Below, one piece after another: positions 21,051 to 33,350 of a DNA stretch of 64,000 nucleotides. The position numbers and the translations under genes are program-made. Numbering within the stretch: position 1 is the stretch's first letter; each line of letters opens with the position of its first letter. A model generated the notes under the pieces. It saw only the letters and a program-made list of their open reading frames with translations, had not been told where the DNA came from and searched no databases. Origin of the DNA: Bedellia somnulentella (taxonomy: Eukaryota > Arthropoda > Insecta > Lepidoptera > Bedelliidae); NCBI GenBank assembly GCA_963576735.1, contig OY755177.1, positions 8,990,001 to 9,054,000 on the forward strand, given 5' to 3'.

Positions 21051-22250
21051 GTTTTTGTATCCTTTAGAGGAACTCTTATTAAAACACCAACAGATGGTCA
21101 CCCTACATAAAACGAGACACAGTTAGCTAGTTAGCCATCCTTTTTCAGGACACTTTAGGTCGCCAGCGCGCGTTCCTGTTTAAATAATACTTCCATGGGA
21201 ATGGGTAATTCCTATTTCTATTGGGATTGCCCCGCCACACACTGACCGAAAAAACTTACTACGGAAAAGAGATAGAGCGCATCTCGCTTGGCCTAGCATA
21301 GCGCCATCTCTTTTCCGTCAGAAATTCAGTAAGCGGCCGGGAAATAGGGGTTTCCCCAAGTTTCATCTTGCTCGGGTGCTGTTCATAGACAAGGCTATGA
21401 TACCAAATTTCAAAGTTCATAACTTTGTATGATTTTCGCTTTAACTACATGATAATTAAACTAAGCCATACTACCGTCCATAAACCTTACTACTTTGCGT
21501 ACAGTGCGTTGGTTGGTGTTTTGTTCACTCTTTACTACCTTTATTACTTTCTATCTGACTAGTTTCAAAGTTACCGTATTTTTACCTTTTTTTTACTGTT
21601 CTTGACTACCGTAGTATTCTACAATCTAGCGTATTTTTAGACTAGCATCACTGTAATTTTGAAAGAAAAAGTTGGAGACATTGCTATCGACCGCCACAGG
21701 GCACGATCTTACCAAAGCTCTCTTGCTTCCCTTAAATCAATATTCTTCTCACATATACTGTTTTTCTCTTCAAACTTCAGTTCATATAAAGGATATTAAA
21801 GTTAACAATAATAAACAACTATTTACATTCTTCAAAAACAGTGGTAACCTCGACTCTAGACTTGCTGAACCATCGCACGAGTATAGTTATGTAGTTTGGT
21901 ATTAAGCGCGTATTACACAACGGGGAACAAAGAAACGAATGATAATCCTTTTCTTCACTTTAACTTGCTACAAAACTCTGTCTACCATTAAGTGTACGCT
22001 TTAAATGACGCTAACAACTTTTTCAATCGTTTTATCTCGGATGCGGTAGCTGTTAGGAAGATATGTTAATATTGATACCTTTTCGATAGAAAATTTTATG
22101 ATTTCCGTTGATTGATACCGTTTTAAAGATAATCGCGAAAAACCCATTTTTCTGACATAAGACTTTGAATAACAAAAAAATGTACGCACGGGAATGATAG
22201 GAACTTTTTAGGATTTATTTATAATTATATTTTGAATTATATATCTTATA
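21051..22250. other. No gene; one imperfect inverted repeat
   Basis: 21260-21330 contains 'ggaaaagagatagagcgc' and, inverted, 'ggaaaagagatggcgct'. This is an imperfect stem of about 17 bp that could be a decayed MITE. Otherwise nothing recognised. Confidence 0.4.
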
Positions 22251-22432
22251 TTGCCGTGTAGTGCCGGCTTAGAATGTCGCTACCCCTTTCTACCCACGGG
22301 TGTCGTAAGAAGCTACTAAGGGTATTTGGGCCAATTACCAAAAACCTTTATTTTACCATCTTTTCCCCACTCAACTTCCAAAACTGGCTACCCCTTTTAG
22401 GGAATTATAGCCGTGAGTATATGTATGTTATT
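22251..22432 (+). repeat. SINE family A, internally deleted
   Basis: Head 'ccgtgtagtgccggcttaga', the 'accaaaaacctttattttac' block, and the 3' end 'gccgtgagtatatgtatgt'. The box-B segment is deleted. Confidence 0.65.
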
Positions 22433-23474
22433 TACTACCAACTTTCTGATGGATGGGAACTAATGTAACCTTATCCTTGTTTTTTGATCTAAATTGACCC
22501 GACTATTGTGTCATAAATGTGGGTAAAGATGTTGGTATTTATTTAATTATTATAAATACATTTTTATTGCTTCAAATAAAGAGACACTCAGATGTTATTT
22601 AAATAAATTATCACAATAAAAATTAGTTCAGCTTGAACTAGTAAGATATTACATTACAGATACTACGACATTTATTAATGTTATGAATCTACATTATTAT
22701 ATTATCCTTATAGTAATGTTTTTTACAGATGCAAACAAACAAAAGGAATTGAATAATAGTGCTCATTCCCGTGAAATATAAACTACTCAGACTTTCGAGA
22801 AGGAAGAATTTTATCTTGGTTTGTTTAGTGTGAGTGATTTCGTTTTCACTACAACAACGCTTTACTGCGAAAAACACACAATACTTCAGTGAACCTCAGT
22901 TTCTTGTTATCAGTTTGAATTCATTTTCGATATATTATATCCAAACCATACAGAACATATGCATATTATTACAGAACTTTTAAAATTTTCCCTGTGATAC
23001 GCTTATTTCCACCAAAAATTATAATAAAATGTTATAAAATTTAATTATTGCCTTTTAAACAAGCTTATATAAGCTTCACCTATATGTATGTATGTGCCCG
23101 ACTTATCTTGGACCGATTTAATAAAAAAAAATGTACACTTATCGAGAATCAAGAACAATATAATAATTTTATAGGTTCATTCCAGTATTTTGATAAGGGT
23201 CACCAGGATAAAATAATTTCAAATGAGTCAGTTCTAAAAAGTTAAAAATAAATAAAGTTTAAAAAGCACGCTTTTGATAATTCCCAATATGATTATGAAA
23301 AAGCGTGGGTTGCTCGATAGACGAAAAATATGGCAAGAGGTTATATAAAAAAAAACATGAAGTTACCCTTTGATTACCAAACTCTTTATGCGAATATGCA
23401 AATCCTCAGTTACGATTTACTACACCATGTTCTTTCTTCTTAGCCAATAAATTTTGTAGGAACATAAGTTTGTT
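22433..23474. other. No recognised feature
   Basis: AT-rich; nothing supported. Confidence 0.45.
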
Positions 23475-23700
23475 TTGGAAAACTTGATAGCTATCTAAGA
23501 CTTTCACGATTGTACATTACAATTAAAACAACTATTGATATTTCCAACGTCTTCGCTCGCTCCTCCGATAAACCACCTACTGTCGATAGACGCCCTGCAA
23601 TTTTACCTCTCGTAAAGGGTATAACGAGCAAAAGTGCTTCCATTAGGACCTACTTCAAGCTGCACCAAAAGATAAGACAGATATGCTATTGGGCCATAAA
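23475..23700 (+). pseudogene. Penelope-like fragment
   Basis: The translation includes ILPLVKGITSK and SIRTYFKLHQKIRQI, parallel to the 15441-15925 copy. The upstream 'aagactttcacgattgtaca' matches the LTR-like region at 16140-16195. The GIY-YIG part is absent. Confidence 0.65.
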
Positions 23701-24492
23701 TTACTAAATATTAGACTTTATACTTCTAAGTTTATAAAAAAATGAGAATTTTCAAAAATTAAACTGATTATTCTTATGTAGATCAAATTTTATAAGAGTT
23801 CCTACCTTTTGTTGTATATTGTATTTAACTTAATGATTATTACTACCGAATTACTTTTGTTTTAACATAACATATTAAACATAATACATTAAAAAATAAT
23901 ACAATGTTTTTATTTGCAACTATATTTATTTATATTTAACTTTGAAAGCGGTCACCATGACCGTCTTTAGGTGGTAGTGTGACTGAAATACACGTTAGGT
24001 GGATAAGTTTTAATATTGAGCAAAACAGTAGGAAAAGACCCTTATTAATTTTATTTTTTTGTATTTGTTCCCATTCAGGTCCGGTTTTACCTTTGGATAC
24101 GGAACTTGTGAAAAACAGTGACAGACAAACTCAAAGCCCTAGAGATAATAATAAAGTTTCAATTGAAAAGTGCATATTGTGTAAAATTTTACAATAAAAT
24201 ACATTATGACATTCTGATTCTAACAGAAAAAACAAAACAAAGATATAATATAACGGAGTCTTAATTCGAAAGCTTATTACCAGTGGTCGGAGTAGGTATA
24301 TTGATTTTAGATACTTGCGTCATGATATCATAACATGGACATGCATTTCTTCCGGAATGTACCGGAGTTTCCAAAAATTTGGTAAATAGAGTAATAAAAT
24401 CATAAACCATATGTAAGCAAACAAAATTGTTTATTGTTAATACAAATAATCATTATTACAGTTGTTTTATTAAAAATAATTATTTTTAATCC
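23701..24492. other. No recognised feature
   Basis: AT-rich spacer; nothing recognised. Confidence 0.45.
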
Positions 24493-25012
24493 TCATCGGT
24501 TACAAGTTCTACATTTTGATTTTCTGTCTCTACAATTAAAATAAATAACTATATTTTTTTCAATATTTTCTAACTTTAAGCTATTTCTTTTAACATCTAA
24601 GATCCATTTGTAAGTGGAAAATGATCGTTCAACATCTGTAGATGTCAATGGAGCGAATTTGAAATAAAGTTTTGATTATTTGCTACGCTTTTTTCAATAC
24701 TCTCGCTGTATTCTCTAATTGTATCTAAATCTGGATTTCGTTCCATAACTGATTGCACTCGTTAAGCATAGCCCTTACTTGATCAAATACTAAAAGTGAA
24801 TCAGCTAGAGATAAATTTTGTTTCTGTAACTCTTTTAGGGCTAGTAGTATAATAGAGTAATTTTCTTCACTATATTTTAAATCATTTTCTAAATTTTGTT
24901 TTTCCAAAATGTTTTTTGCGTTTCGTATGGCTATAGCATCAGAACTGCTCAAGCAGGATAAAACTTCATTTAGGGAATTAAATTTAAACTTTATTTTAAC
25001 TTCATTTTTCAT
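24493..25012 (-). pseudogene. hAT transposase C-terminal remnant
   Basis: Three minus-strand frames in series. The first (25012-24725) is 95 codons, helical and lysine/leucine-rich. The second carries ERNPDLDTIREYSESIEKSV. The third reads FAPLTSTDVERSFSTYKWIL, then KRNSLKLENIEKNI and a short CRTCN end, stopping at 24493-24495. The PLTS..VERSFS.YK.IL motif is the conserved hAT dimerisation domain. Two frameshifts break it. Its upstream side abuts the palindromic repeat at 25013-25130, which may have inserted into the gene. Confidence 0.7.
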
Positions 25013-25130
25013 GTAGGGATTATTACTAATAAATAAAGGATCAATAAAGGAAAGAAAAATTTCGACTTCGGATTTCGGTTCGATCCCCGCCGGTGTCGAA
25101 ATTTTTCTTTCCTTTATTTATTAGTAAAAA
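25013..25130. repeat. Palindromic tRNA-like foldback, copy d
   Basis: Inverted arms 'actaataaataaagg...' and '...ctttatttattagt', each including 'gaaagaaaaatttcga' or its complement. They close on a short loop that keeps only a box-B-like 'cggttcgatccccgcc'. It shows the family can collapse to arms plus half a tRNA. Confidence 0.7.
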
Positions 25131-26604
25131 TAATTTATTTAGAAAAGGATTAACTTTAAGGAACAAACAAAGAGCCTTGGCATTTAAATTATTATTTTTA
25201 ATATCAAAAAAATCGCTTTTTGTTTTAAAACTATAATGGATAGAGATATGATGTCCGGACGTTTGTTGTAAATAATTATAAGTTCTCGAAAACTGTAATA
25301 CATCATTTTGTTATATCTTCAATAGTTTTTACAACGTTTGCGATTAAAAAAAGTTATTTGGTATTTTTTTAAATATTATAGGTGTTTTGGTAAGAAATCC
25401 TAGTTTTTTAAAACTAAATATAGCCTAATTCACTGACCGATAATAAAATTATAAAGCTTTTAAATCCTGGAAAAAATTTCCTTATTTACATGTATGAAAA
25501 CCCTTTGCCAGTGCATGATTTGAGGAGCCCGAGTAGAGTGTGAGTTAAAGGAAACTCACACAATCCACGCCAGATTTCCGGCTGCTGTTTTTGACATGTT
25601 AATTTATGTAATCGTCGAAGCTTTTGCACTGTGTTTTCGCATCAAAAAGAAATTTCAAATAGCAAAAATGTTTTAAATCTAAATTTTATAACCATTATCT
25701 TGTTTATTCATCATTATAGTACTCTTCGAATATTAATATTTCAATACCAATAGTAAGGGTTCTGGAAATTATTTGAGTATATATCTGGGGTTCTGCCATC
25801 CTTGAACTCGCTTCAGTATTCTGACCAAATCTGAGTCGTCTGCATAGAGCTGAACGAGTAAAACTGCCGAGCTGGTAAGTTAAAAAAATATGATTACCAA
25901 TGAATAAGTTCGTCACAAAACGATATAATGGGACAGTAACATTTGTCTAAATATAATTTATTTTAATCGCATCAATAGGGACACAAAGAAGATGGGGGTC
26001 ATAAATTACCAAAACTGAAATGCCTCTGACGTTTTCGGCGCAAATGTTACTTCACAGGAAATTGCAGACGCATTTATATTGGCAATCTAAAGGGACTGCG
26101 TGTATGGATATATTCATTTATTTATATGTTTGCGATTTGACATAAAATATACATCCTATTATTTTAATGAATGTGAATGTTTATATATTTGGATGTTCTT
26201 ATGGTTGTAGCTCCATAAATTTCAAAACGTATATAGAGATGGCTTGGTGTTTATCTCGGCGTCGGATGGGACACGGCATCGAATCAGGGCTATACCTAAG
26301 TTGGCCAACATCCATAGCGGCTTAGTACCCGCTGCTCCAAGTAACTTTGCTGTTAGCGTTTCTAGTTTACAGCGCAAGCTCCAGAAAATACCAGCCAGGC
26401 CAGTACGTTCGTCGAGGAAATGGAAACCAATGAAGATGTTTGCAGTAGTATAGTGTTGTCTTATTATTAAGTCCTTTGGTAGCTATAACATGTATATCTC
26501 ATAGAATGTGATACTTTGATAAGTTTTTATTAGTTCCATACTTCTGTTTGAGTTTCCATAGTTCTCATCTTCACTTTTGCATTGCAAGGTATCTTATTTA
26601 AAGG
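25131..26604. other. No recognised gene
   Basis: Mostly AT-rich. 26244-26453 has a 69-codon plus-strand frame with no family I recognise. A 9-bp hairpin (gtgtgagtt/aactcacac) lies near 25540. Confidence 0.4.
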
Positions 26605-27560
26605 GTGGGTAGGTACTTAAGTGAACTAGCAATCTTTATCAACATTATTTCTCGTCGACTCTCTTCTTCTTACCACCTTCATGCAGATGATCTTCGATCA
26701 TATATACCAAAGATGCCGCACTCCATACTAATTCAACACACAAAAGTGGACAGCGAGAATGACAAGACTGTTAGACAAATAAATATTTATTTATCGATTT
26801 TACCGCATATTCTTAAGACCTATTATTTATTACAAGATCTAGCTAGCAACTGTCAGTGAAACAGTGCTTACTATATTAAAAAAAAAAATTAAAAAAAAAA
26901 AAAAATGTTTATTGCGCATTTTGAGTTACATAGCGATTTTTCCAATGGCCCCTGCACTAGGTAAAACCTGTATTGCGGGTGGCCTTTCTCGATATTTACA
27001 CTGATATCCAAATTAAAATTATACACAAACAAATGTAAATGAGCACTGTTTGGGCGGGCCGATTTTCGAGCTTTTTGGTGTATCTTGCACATGATCTTCA
27101 AATCTACACACAAACAAATTTATATACATTAAATTTATCTAAAGTTTTATCAATACTGATTTAGAATGCATTATAAAATGGAGTCAGTGGTATGGGCTGC
27201 AGGTCAATCCCAGCAAAACCCAAATAATTATAGTAGGTAGTTCTCCTTTGATTTCGAAGATTAACTTTGAATCACTGTCACCTGTGCTATTTGGCGGAAT
27301 AGCAATGCCGTACAGTTAGAAATTTAGGTTCAATAATAATCGATAGTACATTGTGCTGGGTTCCACAATTAGATACGGTGAGTCGGAAGATGTTTGCTTC
27401 AGCAAGCAACTCAACAAACTGGAGTGCCTTCAAAACCTTTGCATCCGATTTATGTTTGGTTTGCGTAAATACGATCACGTGTCCGAATATCGTTAAAAAC
27501 TAAGTGGCTTCTCCTTCGTCTACACCGACACGCACAAACCTTGACACTTCTTTATACAAT
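26605..27560 (+). pseudogene. Jockey-like LINE RT fragment, interrupted
   Basis: A first piece reads SSYHLHADDLRSYI (a degenerate Y/F-ADD reverse transcriptase active site) near 26655-26710. A second piece begins near 27170 with YGLQVNPSKTQIIIVGSSP and includes a block with NLCIRFMFGLRKYDHVSEY ending at a stop at 27494-27496. The two are separated by another retroelement 3' end (26880-27165). Several frames are used and parts are deleted, so this is an old LINE copy. Confidence 0.65.
26880..27165 (-). mobile_element. Nested LINE 3' end with poly(A)
   Basis: A plus-strand A-rich tract at 26878-26906 is followed by 'atgtttattgcgcattttga' and 'cctgcactaggtaaaacctg'. On the minus strand this reads as a retroelement 3' UTR with a CAATAAACA signal near the end. 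The orientation of the A-rich tract relative to it is not typical, so the exact ends are uncertain. A similar phrase lies at 28715-28755. Confidence 0.4.
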
Positions 27561-27592
27561 ATTATTTAATCCCTCCACCCCGTGTTATCTTA

Positions 27593-27810
27593 GGGCCAGT
27601 TTTTTGACCCGGAGTTAAAAATATAACCATTTGTTACATTGACTATAGTTAAATGACTAACCAGTAGTTAAATCGTAAATCCATTTTGGTTCGATATTTG
27701 ACCATTAGTTACTCTAACCACGGGTCAAAAAATGCATTTTGCTGATGTCTAACTAATAGTTACGATTTTTAACAAATTGTTGAGTTAACCACGGATCAAA
27801 AAACTGGCCC
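27593..27810. mobile_element. MITE with TTA target site, GGGCCAG termini
   Basis: The left end GGGCCAGTTTTTTGACCC and the inverted right end GGGCCAGTTTTTTGATCC abut TTA on both sides (27590-27592 and 27811-27813). It is 218 bp and AT-rich, with several internal gttac/gtaac repeats and no coding sequence. The TTA duplication suggests a PIF/Harbinger relationship, as for 11152-11403. Confidence 0.8.
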
Positions 27811-27813
27811 TTA

Positions 27814-29970
27814 AAGAGTGATTTCAATCTTCTCTCAATCTTCTTATCAAATATATAGCTATATACGAGAGTACAAACAATCTTTATTATAAAAAATGAT
27901 AGCTAAATGTATTGCTAAGAACTTAATTCGAAAACGGCTAAACTGATTCGAATGATTACTTTTTGTAAAGTGTTACTTTTACTTATAATTTGGAGAAGGT
28001 TCTTAGCTATAGGAGAATGACAGAGACCTTCAGCGGTTCGACTAAATATGAAAATTTAATGACATACATCATGTGAATGTCATTGAATATTTGTAATGAG
28101 ATTTGAGTAGTATTATGTTATTTATCTCACTACTCAAATAAGATACTCGCGATTTTTTTGTATTCTATCATGTCTTCACAAAAGTACCCAAAATACTAAT
28201 TAGGCTGAAGTCAACTACTTCTATGAACAGATCATTATATTAAGAAATAAAGAAATAAATATATTTTTGTTGTCCATCAAAGAAGGACATGAAAAAAATT
28301 AAAAACAAAACAGTAAAAATAAATCCTACTCCATACTATATTGTTATTATTTATGTATAAAAAGAACCTAGAAAAAACCAACTGAAAAGAAAATAATATT
28401 TTTAATATATTTCAATTTTGCATAAGCCAAATCATGTATATAATAAATTAACAAATAAGAATTAAAATTAATAATTAATAATTAACGGTTATATTAAGAT
28501 CGTTCATATTTTTCGAATCCAAAGCCAAGTAATCCAAAGCAAGTATGCCAATAGACTGTCATTATTATATTTATTTAATTATTACAAATATTTGAAACCT
28601 TTAATCGATCAGGAATGTAGTCTCAGGATGCGTAGTTGTGCCGCCCGCCGCTGTCTAGCTGTGTGAACATGTTTGAGCCCATCCACTTAACAAGAAAAAA
28701 AAACAGTTTATGATGATCCTTGCACTACGCGGAGCCTGTATCGCAGGGATCGGTAAAACAAAAACTACCAAAAAAAGATTACTTATTAATTGTTTACAAA
28801 AAGAGATCTTAGTAATAAAATTGTACACTTTACTTAATTTTAAAATTGTTAGACTACAAAAGAAAATAATAATAGTATAATAATAGAAAATAATAATAAC
28901 TAACACAAAGAAACAAGAAAGTGTGAGAAATATGCTCTGTACGAAGATATGTTACAGAGCTTAAGCAAAACTGTGAAAATGTGCAATTAATATGCTGTGC
29001 AAAAACCGTTACGCATATGTGACATGTGTGTGAAATGGAAACTGTTATATGTCTGTAGGATCCATATAAATTTCTGCACATCTGATTTCAACAACCACCA
29101 TCTGTTGAGTGCCAAGTGAGGCATACGGAATCGTCACAAAAGTACCAATTTATCGCTTGCAGCACTTTCCTCACAACACGTCCGCGTCCTTTGCCACACT
29201 TCCCTGAAAAAATATCCGTCGTTTCTTTTATATCGCTTATTTCGTAGAGACAACATCTCGCTCCGTTAAGTCGTAAATGATGCGATTCTGATTAATTATT
29301 ATAACTCGAGTAAATAAATTGCATGTTATGTTTCGGGAATTTTCTGTTAATACTTTTACACAAATAGTGTGACCGCTGAGATAAAAAACACTGCTTACAT
29401 TAGCTTTACAGTGACCATGAATGTTGTTTTTTCTTAAAACACTCTTTTACTTCGTCTCCAAAGTTCAAAAGTTAATAAATATTATTCACAAAATTAATTC
29501 CTTGAAGACATATTTCTGCGTCACCGCTTGGTGCAATCTTACTTAAATCGTATCATTTCAGAAATGAAAACAAACAACAAAAGCCTACCAAAGTTTGAGT
29601 TCAAAAATGTAAACTTAAGCTGGATACAAAATTACCTATTTACAAATACTAAATAATATATATAATAATTACTGGATACAAATTTATACACTTCCTCCAC
29701 GTTAAGTAAATGGTTTTTGTGATCGACAATTTATATCAAACTAGCGTTTGTTTTAGTCTTATAGATTTTTTTAAAAAAGAAAATATTATGAATATGCAAT
29801 TTAATAAGCATAATTAAATGTTTTTTTTTTTAAAAAATAGTAAAAGGAGAAGTCGGATGCTTCTCGTAGCTATTTTCTTTGCCACCTTTCCAAGCAACGG
29901 GAGAGTCCATGGACATATAGATTTGTTCATAAAATGATAGAAATTAAGTTTATTTTTAACTTTTGAACAT
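27814..29970. other. No gene; traces of LINE 3' ends
   Basis: 28700-28760 resembles the LINE 3' UTR at 26940-26985. The remainder, including 29100-29260, has no recognisable feature. Confidence 0.4.
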
Positions 29971-30215
29971 CTGCTGTGTAGTGTCGGCTTAGAATAGCAC
30001 TACCCATTTCTTCCGGTGGGTGTACGTAAGAGGCGGCTAAAGGTATTGGGGCCTTTAAGGGATTGTTGGGCGATGCGGTTGGAGACCTATCACCTACAAC
30101 CTTTATTTTTACTATCTTTCCCCCACTCACATTTCCAAAAGTGGCTGAGGAATTATTTCTAATTCCTTAGCTCTGGCTACCCCTTCCAGGGATTTATAGC
30201 CGTGAGTATATGTAT
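29971..30215 (+). repeat. SINE family A, complete copy
   Basis: Runs from 'ctgtgtagtgtcggcttaga' to 'ccgtgagtatatgtatgt' without large gaps, so it is a good reference copy of about 245 bp. Candidate Pol III motifs are box-B-like GGTTGGAGACC and, about 45 bases upstream, an A-box-like aggcggctaaagg. The 3' end equals the RTE LINE terminus in its cgtgag.atatgtatgt core. Confidence 0.8.
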
Positions 30216-30239
30216 GTTCTGAACATATCATAACATATT

Positions 30240-30975
30240 TTACTAGCTGACCCGACAGACTTCGAACTGTCAAATTCGCTTATGACAAAGCGTAAGGCGT
30301 TTTTTCCGGTACGCCTAGTTCAATCAGGCGTGAATATTTTAGAAAAAAGAAAAAAAGAAAAGAAAAGAAAATGTTTATTCGCTGCTGCAAATTAAATTAC
30401 TGCTACATAAAAAAAAACATAATACAAAGAACACATAAAAACAAAACTTAAAAATCTTAAAACATAAAAAAACATAAATTAAAAACTATGCACAGCAACG
30501 AAAAGGTTTCTGACTCAGTATATTGTTATGAGTTTTACCTCATAACACTGATTTTCAGTCAGTCCTATATTTGTGACAATGACACCTAAATAAATAACCC
30601 TACAGCATACAATATAGAATATAACACAATTCACGCAAACAAATTTGAAAATGATATCACTGATCTCATACAATGCAATGGCCACTTAAAAAAACATATT
30701 AAATACTTACTGTAATATATACACATACTTATATTATCTCACATATATAAACATACTAATTTAGAGAACATACATACAAATATATACATATACTACTATA
30801 TGTATTTTAAATATTTATAACGTTTGTAAAAGGAATTTTATTGGTCAAATTTTACCGGGATAAAAAGTATCCTATGTTATAAATTGGTATATTATGTACT
30901 TTAGGACCCTTTTTGCCTCAAACACACAAACATCCAAACATCTAAACTTTCACATTAATAATATTATTAGGATTA
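30240..30975. repeat. Unclassified dispersed repeat with nested LINE end
   Basis: Opens with 'actagctgacccgacagact' and closes with 'aaaaagtatcctatgt' and 'aatattattaggatt', ends I associate with a widespread insect repeat of uncertain class. Inside, 30340-30560 is a LINE 3' end whose 'cactgattttcagtcag' is the complement of the 3' UTR at 62945-62965. Confidence 0.45.
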
Positions 30976-31344
30976 ATCACCCAGACTCTTTAGTAGTGCA
31001 GGATATTCAAATGAAAAAAAAAACAAACTTCAATGACATTTAAGGACCTAACTGAAAGCTCGTGTCAGTTTCATTCCTTTTGTTTTGCGATTCAAGTCAG
31101 GCACGTAGCCCTCGACCCTTTTCCCTTACAATAGTTACAATGTAGCGTGAAAAATTATTCGAGATTCCTTACTTTGATTAATTTACATCATTGTTGAGAC
31201 AGGTATTGTTATGTAAAAACAGTTTGAGGAAAACTCGGCAGTGAAATTTTTAGAAAAGGCATGTATTTCCCTTATATGTAGCATGTGTGTTCATCTCATA
31301 GATATATTAGATACACTTTATCTCTTGCACCATAACTTTTATAA

Positions 31345-32080
31345 GGCCGTACCACACGCTCATGCTTGACCACAGTTTTGCTTGCGCATGCAAATCGCCC
31401 GAAAAGACTGAACACTGACGAGGCTACCACACGGCTCAAACTACACACATCAAAAGTGTCTAGGGATCAAGCATATTTTGTAATAAATTTATGATTTTAT
31501 AAATTTATATGGATATTTTTTGGTGCATTTCATAATTTAAAACAGGAACTGTCAATCAATTTCGAGTAAAATATCGTATATCTGGGAAGTTTGTTCACTA
31601 GGGATGGAAAGTGTGATGAAGACATTGAAAGAAGAGTAAAAAAGGGTAATGCGGTAAATGGAGCACTGGATAGTCTCATGTCTAGTCAATCGGTGTCCGA
31701 AAAGGCCCGAATGGCTGTGCATGATGCTGATTTATATTTTTTTCATACGCGTCGTTACTTTTATTTCTGTTAGAATAATTTCATAAATTGATGATGAGAT
31801 AATAGTAATAAGTAGTCTGCTGTATGCACATAAATTGGCTGTGCACAATACTCCACTCAGCTCGAATGAAGTTGGGTGGCTTGACCACTGAACGCCCAAC
31901 CACACAAGTACGACTGGGCATTATGAATTTCAAAGATGTCATACAATCATCAAGCCAAGCTTTAGACCTTGCGCATGGAAATGCATGCAACAGTTTTACC
32001 AACTACACGCTTTGTGTTCATTCTACAAGCCGGCTTGCGCAAACAAAACAGTTGTAAAGCATGAGCGTGTGGTAGGCCCT
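31345..32080. mobile_element. DNA-transposon-like element with ~50-bp TIRs
   Basis: The left end 'ggccgtaccacacgctcatg' and the inverted right end 'ggcctaccacacgctcatg' match closely and extend, with gaps, to about 50 bp. The target duplication is unclear. A fragment of RTE LINE lies inside at 31575-31722. No transposase is recognisable. Confidence 0.6.
31575..31722 (+). pseudogene. RTE LINE internal fragment
   Basis: The translation YLGSLFTRDGKCDEDIERRV, then NAVNGALDSLMSSQSVSEKA matches the RTE copy at 9865-10010. Both ends are abrupt and no 3' tail is present, so it may have been captured by the surrounding TIR element. Confidence 0.75.
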
Positions 32081-32264
32081 TGACGGGACTGCTTATCAAT
32101 CTAGATAGGCGCCCATTTTTATATATTCATGTAAAAAGGCAAATAAATCGTGTACGTATGAAACCCTCCCATATTTTTATTATAATATGTTTTTTTTTTC
32201 TTGTATGCTTCCATCATTCAAACTCATTTCTCTCCGTGAGTGCTTGTAGAAGGTGAGTTGGAGC

Positions 32265-32330
32265 GTTGGGCCTTTTTAAATCAGGACCTCTGGCTATCCC
32301 TTCTGGGGGTTTATAGCCGTGAGTATATGT
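32265..32330 (+). repeat. SINE family A, 3' scrap
   Basis: 'gacctctggctatcccttct' and 'tatagccgtgagtatatg'. Confidence 0.6.
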
Positions 32331-32344
32331 TTTCGTCTTTTTTA

Positions 32345-32597
32345 AGAAGTTTTGCTGTGTAGCGACATAGAATAACACTACCCCATTTCTTCCGGTGGGT
32401 GTACGTAAGAGGCGACTAACGGTATTGGGGCTTTTAAGGAATTTTTGGGCGATGTGTTTGGAGACCCATCACCAAAAACCTTTATTTCATCATTTTTTCC
32501 CCAGGCAACTTTCAAAAGTGGCTGAGGAATTTCTAATTCCCGGACTCTGGCTACCCCTTCAAGGGATTTATAGCCGTGAGTATGTGTATGTATTTAA
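32345..32597 (+). repeat. SINE family A, near-complete copy
   Basis: Head 'ctgtgtagcgacatagaata' to 'gccgtgagtatgtgtatgta'; the box-B region reads gtgtttggagaccc. Sits directly downstream of the fragment at 32265-32330. Confidence 0.75.
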
Positions 32598-32726
32598 ATA
32601 AATAGCTTAGTTTACTTTGTAAATGTCATGTTTAAAACCTCTATCTATTGCTAATATCGACATCAAGCGGACAAAATACAACGCTTTGTCAAACATTTAT
32701 TTTATTTTCTTTATTAATTGTTGAAG

Positions 32727-32840
32727 TGTAGTGTGGCACGCACACATATTCCCTCCATACATTGTATGTTAGTCTTACGTCTTTAGTCAGTAATAAACAT
32801 ATATCCAAACAACAAACACGTCTTTAATTCCGTCATTGCA
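32727..32840 (+). repeat. 5' LTR, 114 bp
   Basis: Begins TG and ends CA. The start is shared with 35043, the end ('tctttaattccgtcattgca') with 35090-35107. Confidence 0.75.
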
Positions 32841-32857
32841 TGGCGACCCTGCCAGGA
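32841..32857 (+). promoter_or_regulatory. Primer-binding site
   Basis: TGGCGACCCTGCCAGGA directly after the LTR; the same TGGCGACC core occurs after the LTR at 54082. This is where a host tRNA 3' end would prime reverse transcription. Confidence 0.6.
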
Positions 32858-33350
32858 TGGCCTAGTGGCTGCGCTGCACACGGGAACAAGAATTTTATTT
32901 TTAGTTCAGTGCCAACTGGTGCAATATAAGTGTTTATAAACAAAGAAATACAATTTTATAAGATAGACAAAAGAATAATTCGAACTGGATCATTTAAATT
33001 AGAAGAATGTTACAAAAATAGCTAAACCTCACGATTCTATGCTTTAACAGAAACTTACATACACAGGATCTAAAAATGGGACCAGCTTGTTTTCCATTGA
33101 GTGATCTGAGGACGTAAAACCTTGAAAATATTATGTGCGAATATTTGACAATGCTGAGTGACTGGAAATGACTATCAGTGGTACTGTGCATAATTATAAT
33201 AAGACTTGTGTACTGAGTGACTGGAAATGACTAGCTAGTGTTACATATAAAATAGGAATAATGAAACGTTATCATAACAACGTTAAATTTAGTGCTCCTT
33301 ATTTTTGTGGTTTTAGGTTAATATTTTATAGTAAACATATTTAAATATAC

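Noticed and set aside
26244..26453. 69-codon basic protein frame
   Set aside because: No recognisable family and no context; could be chance.
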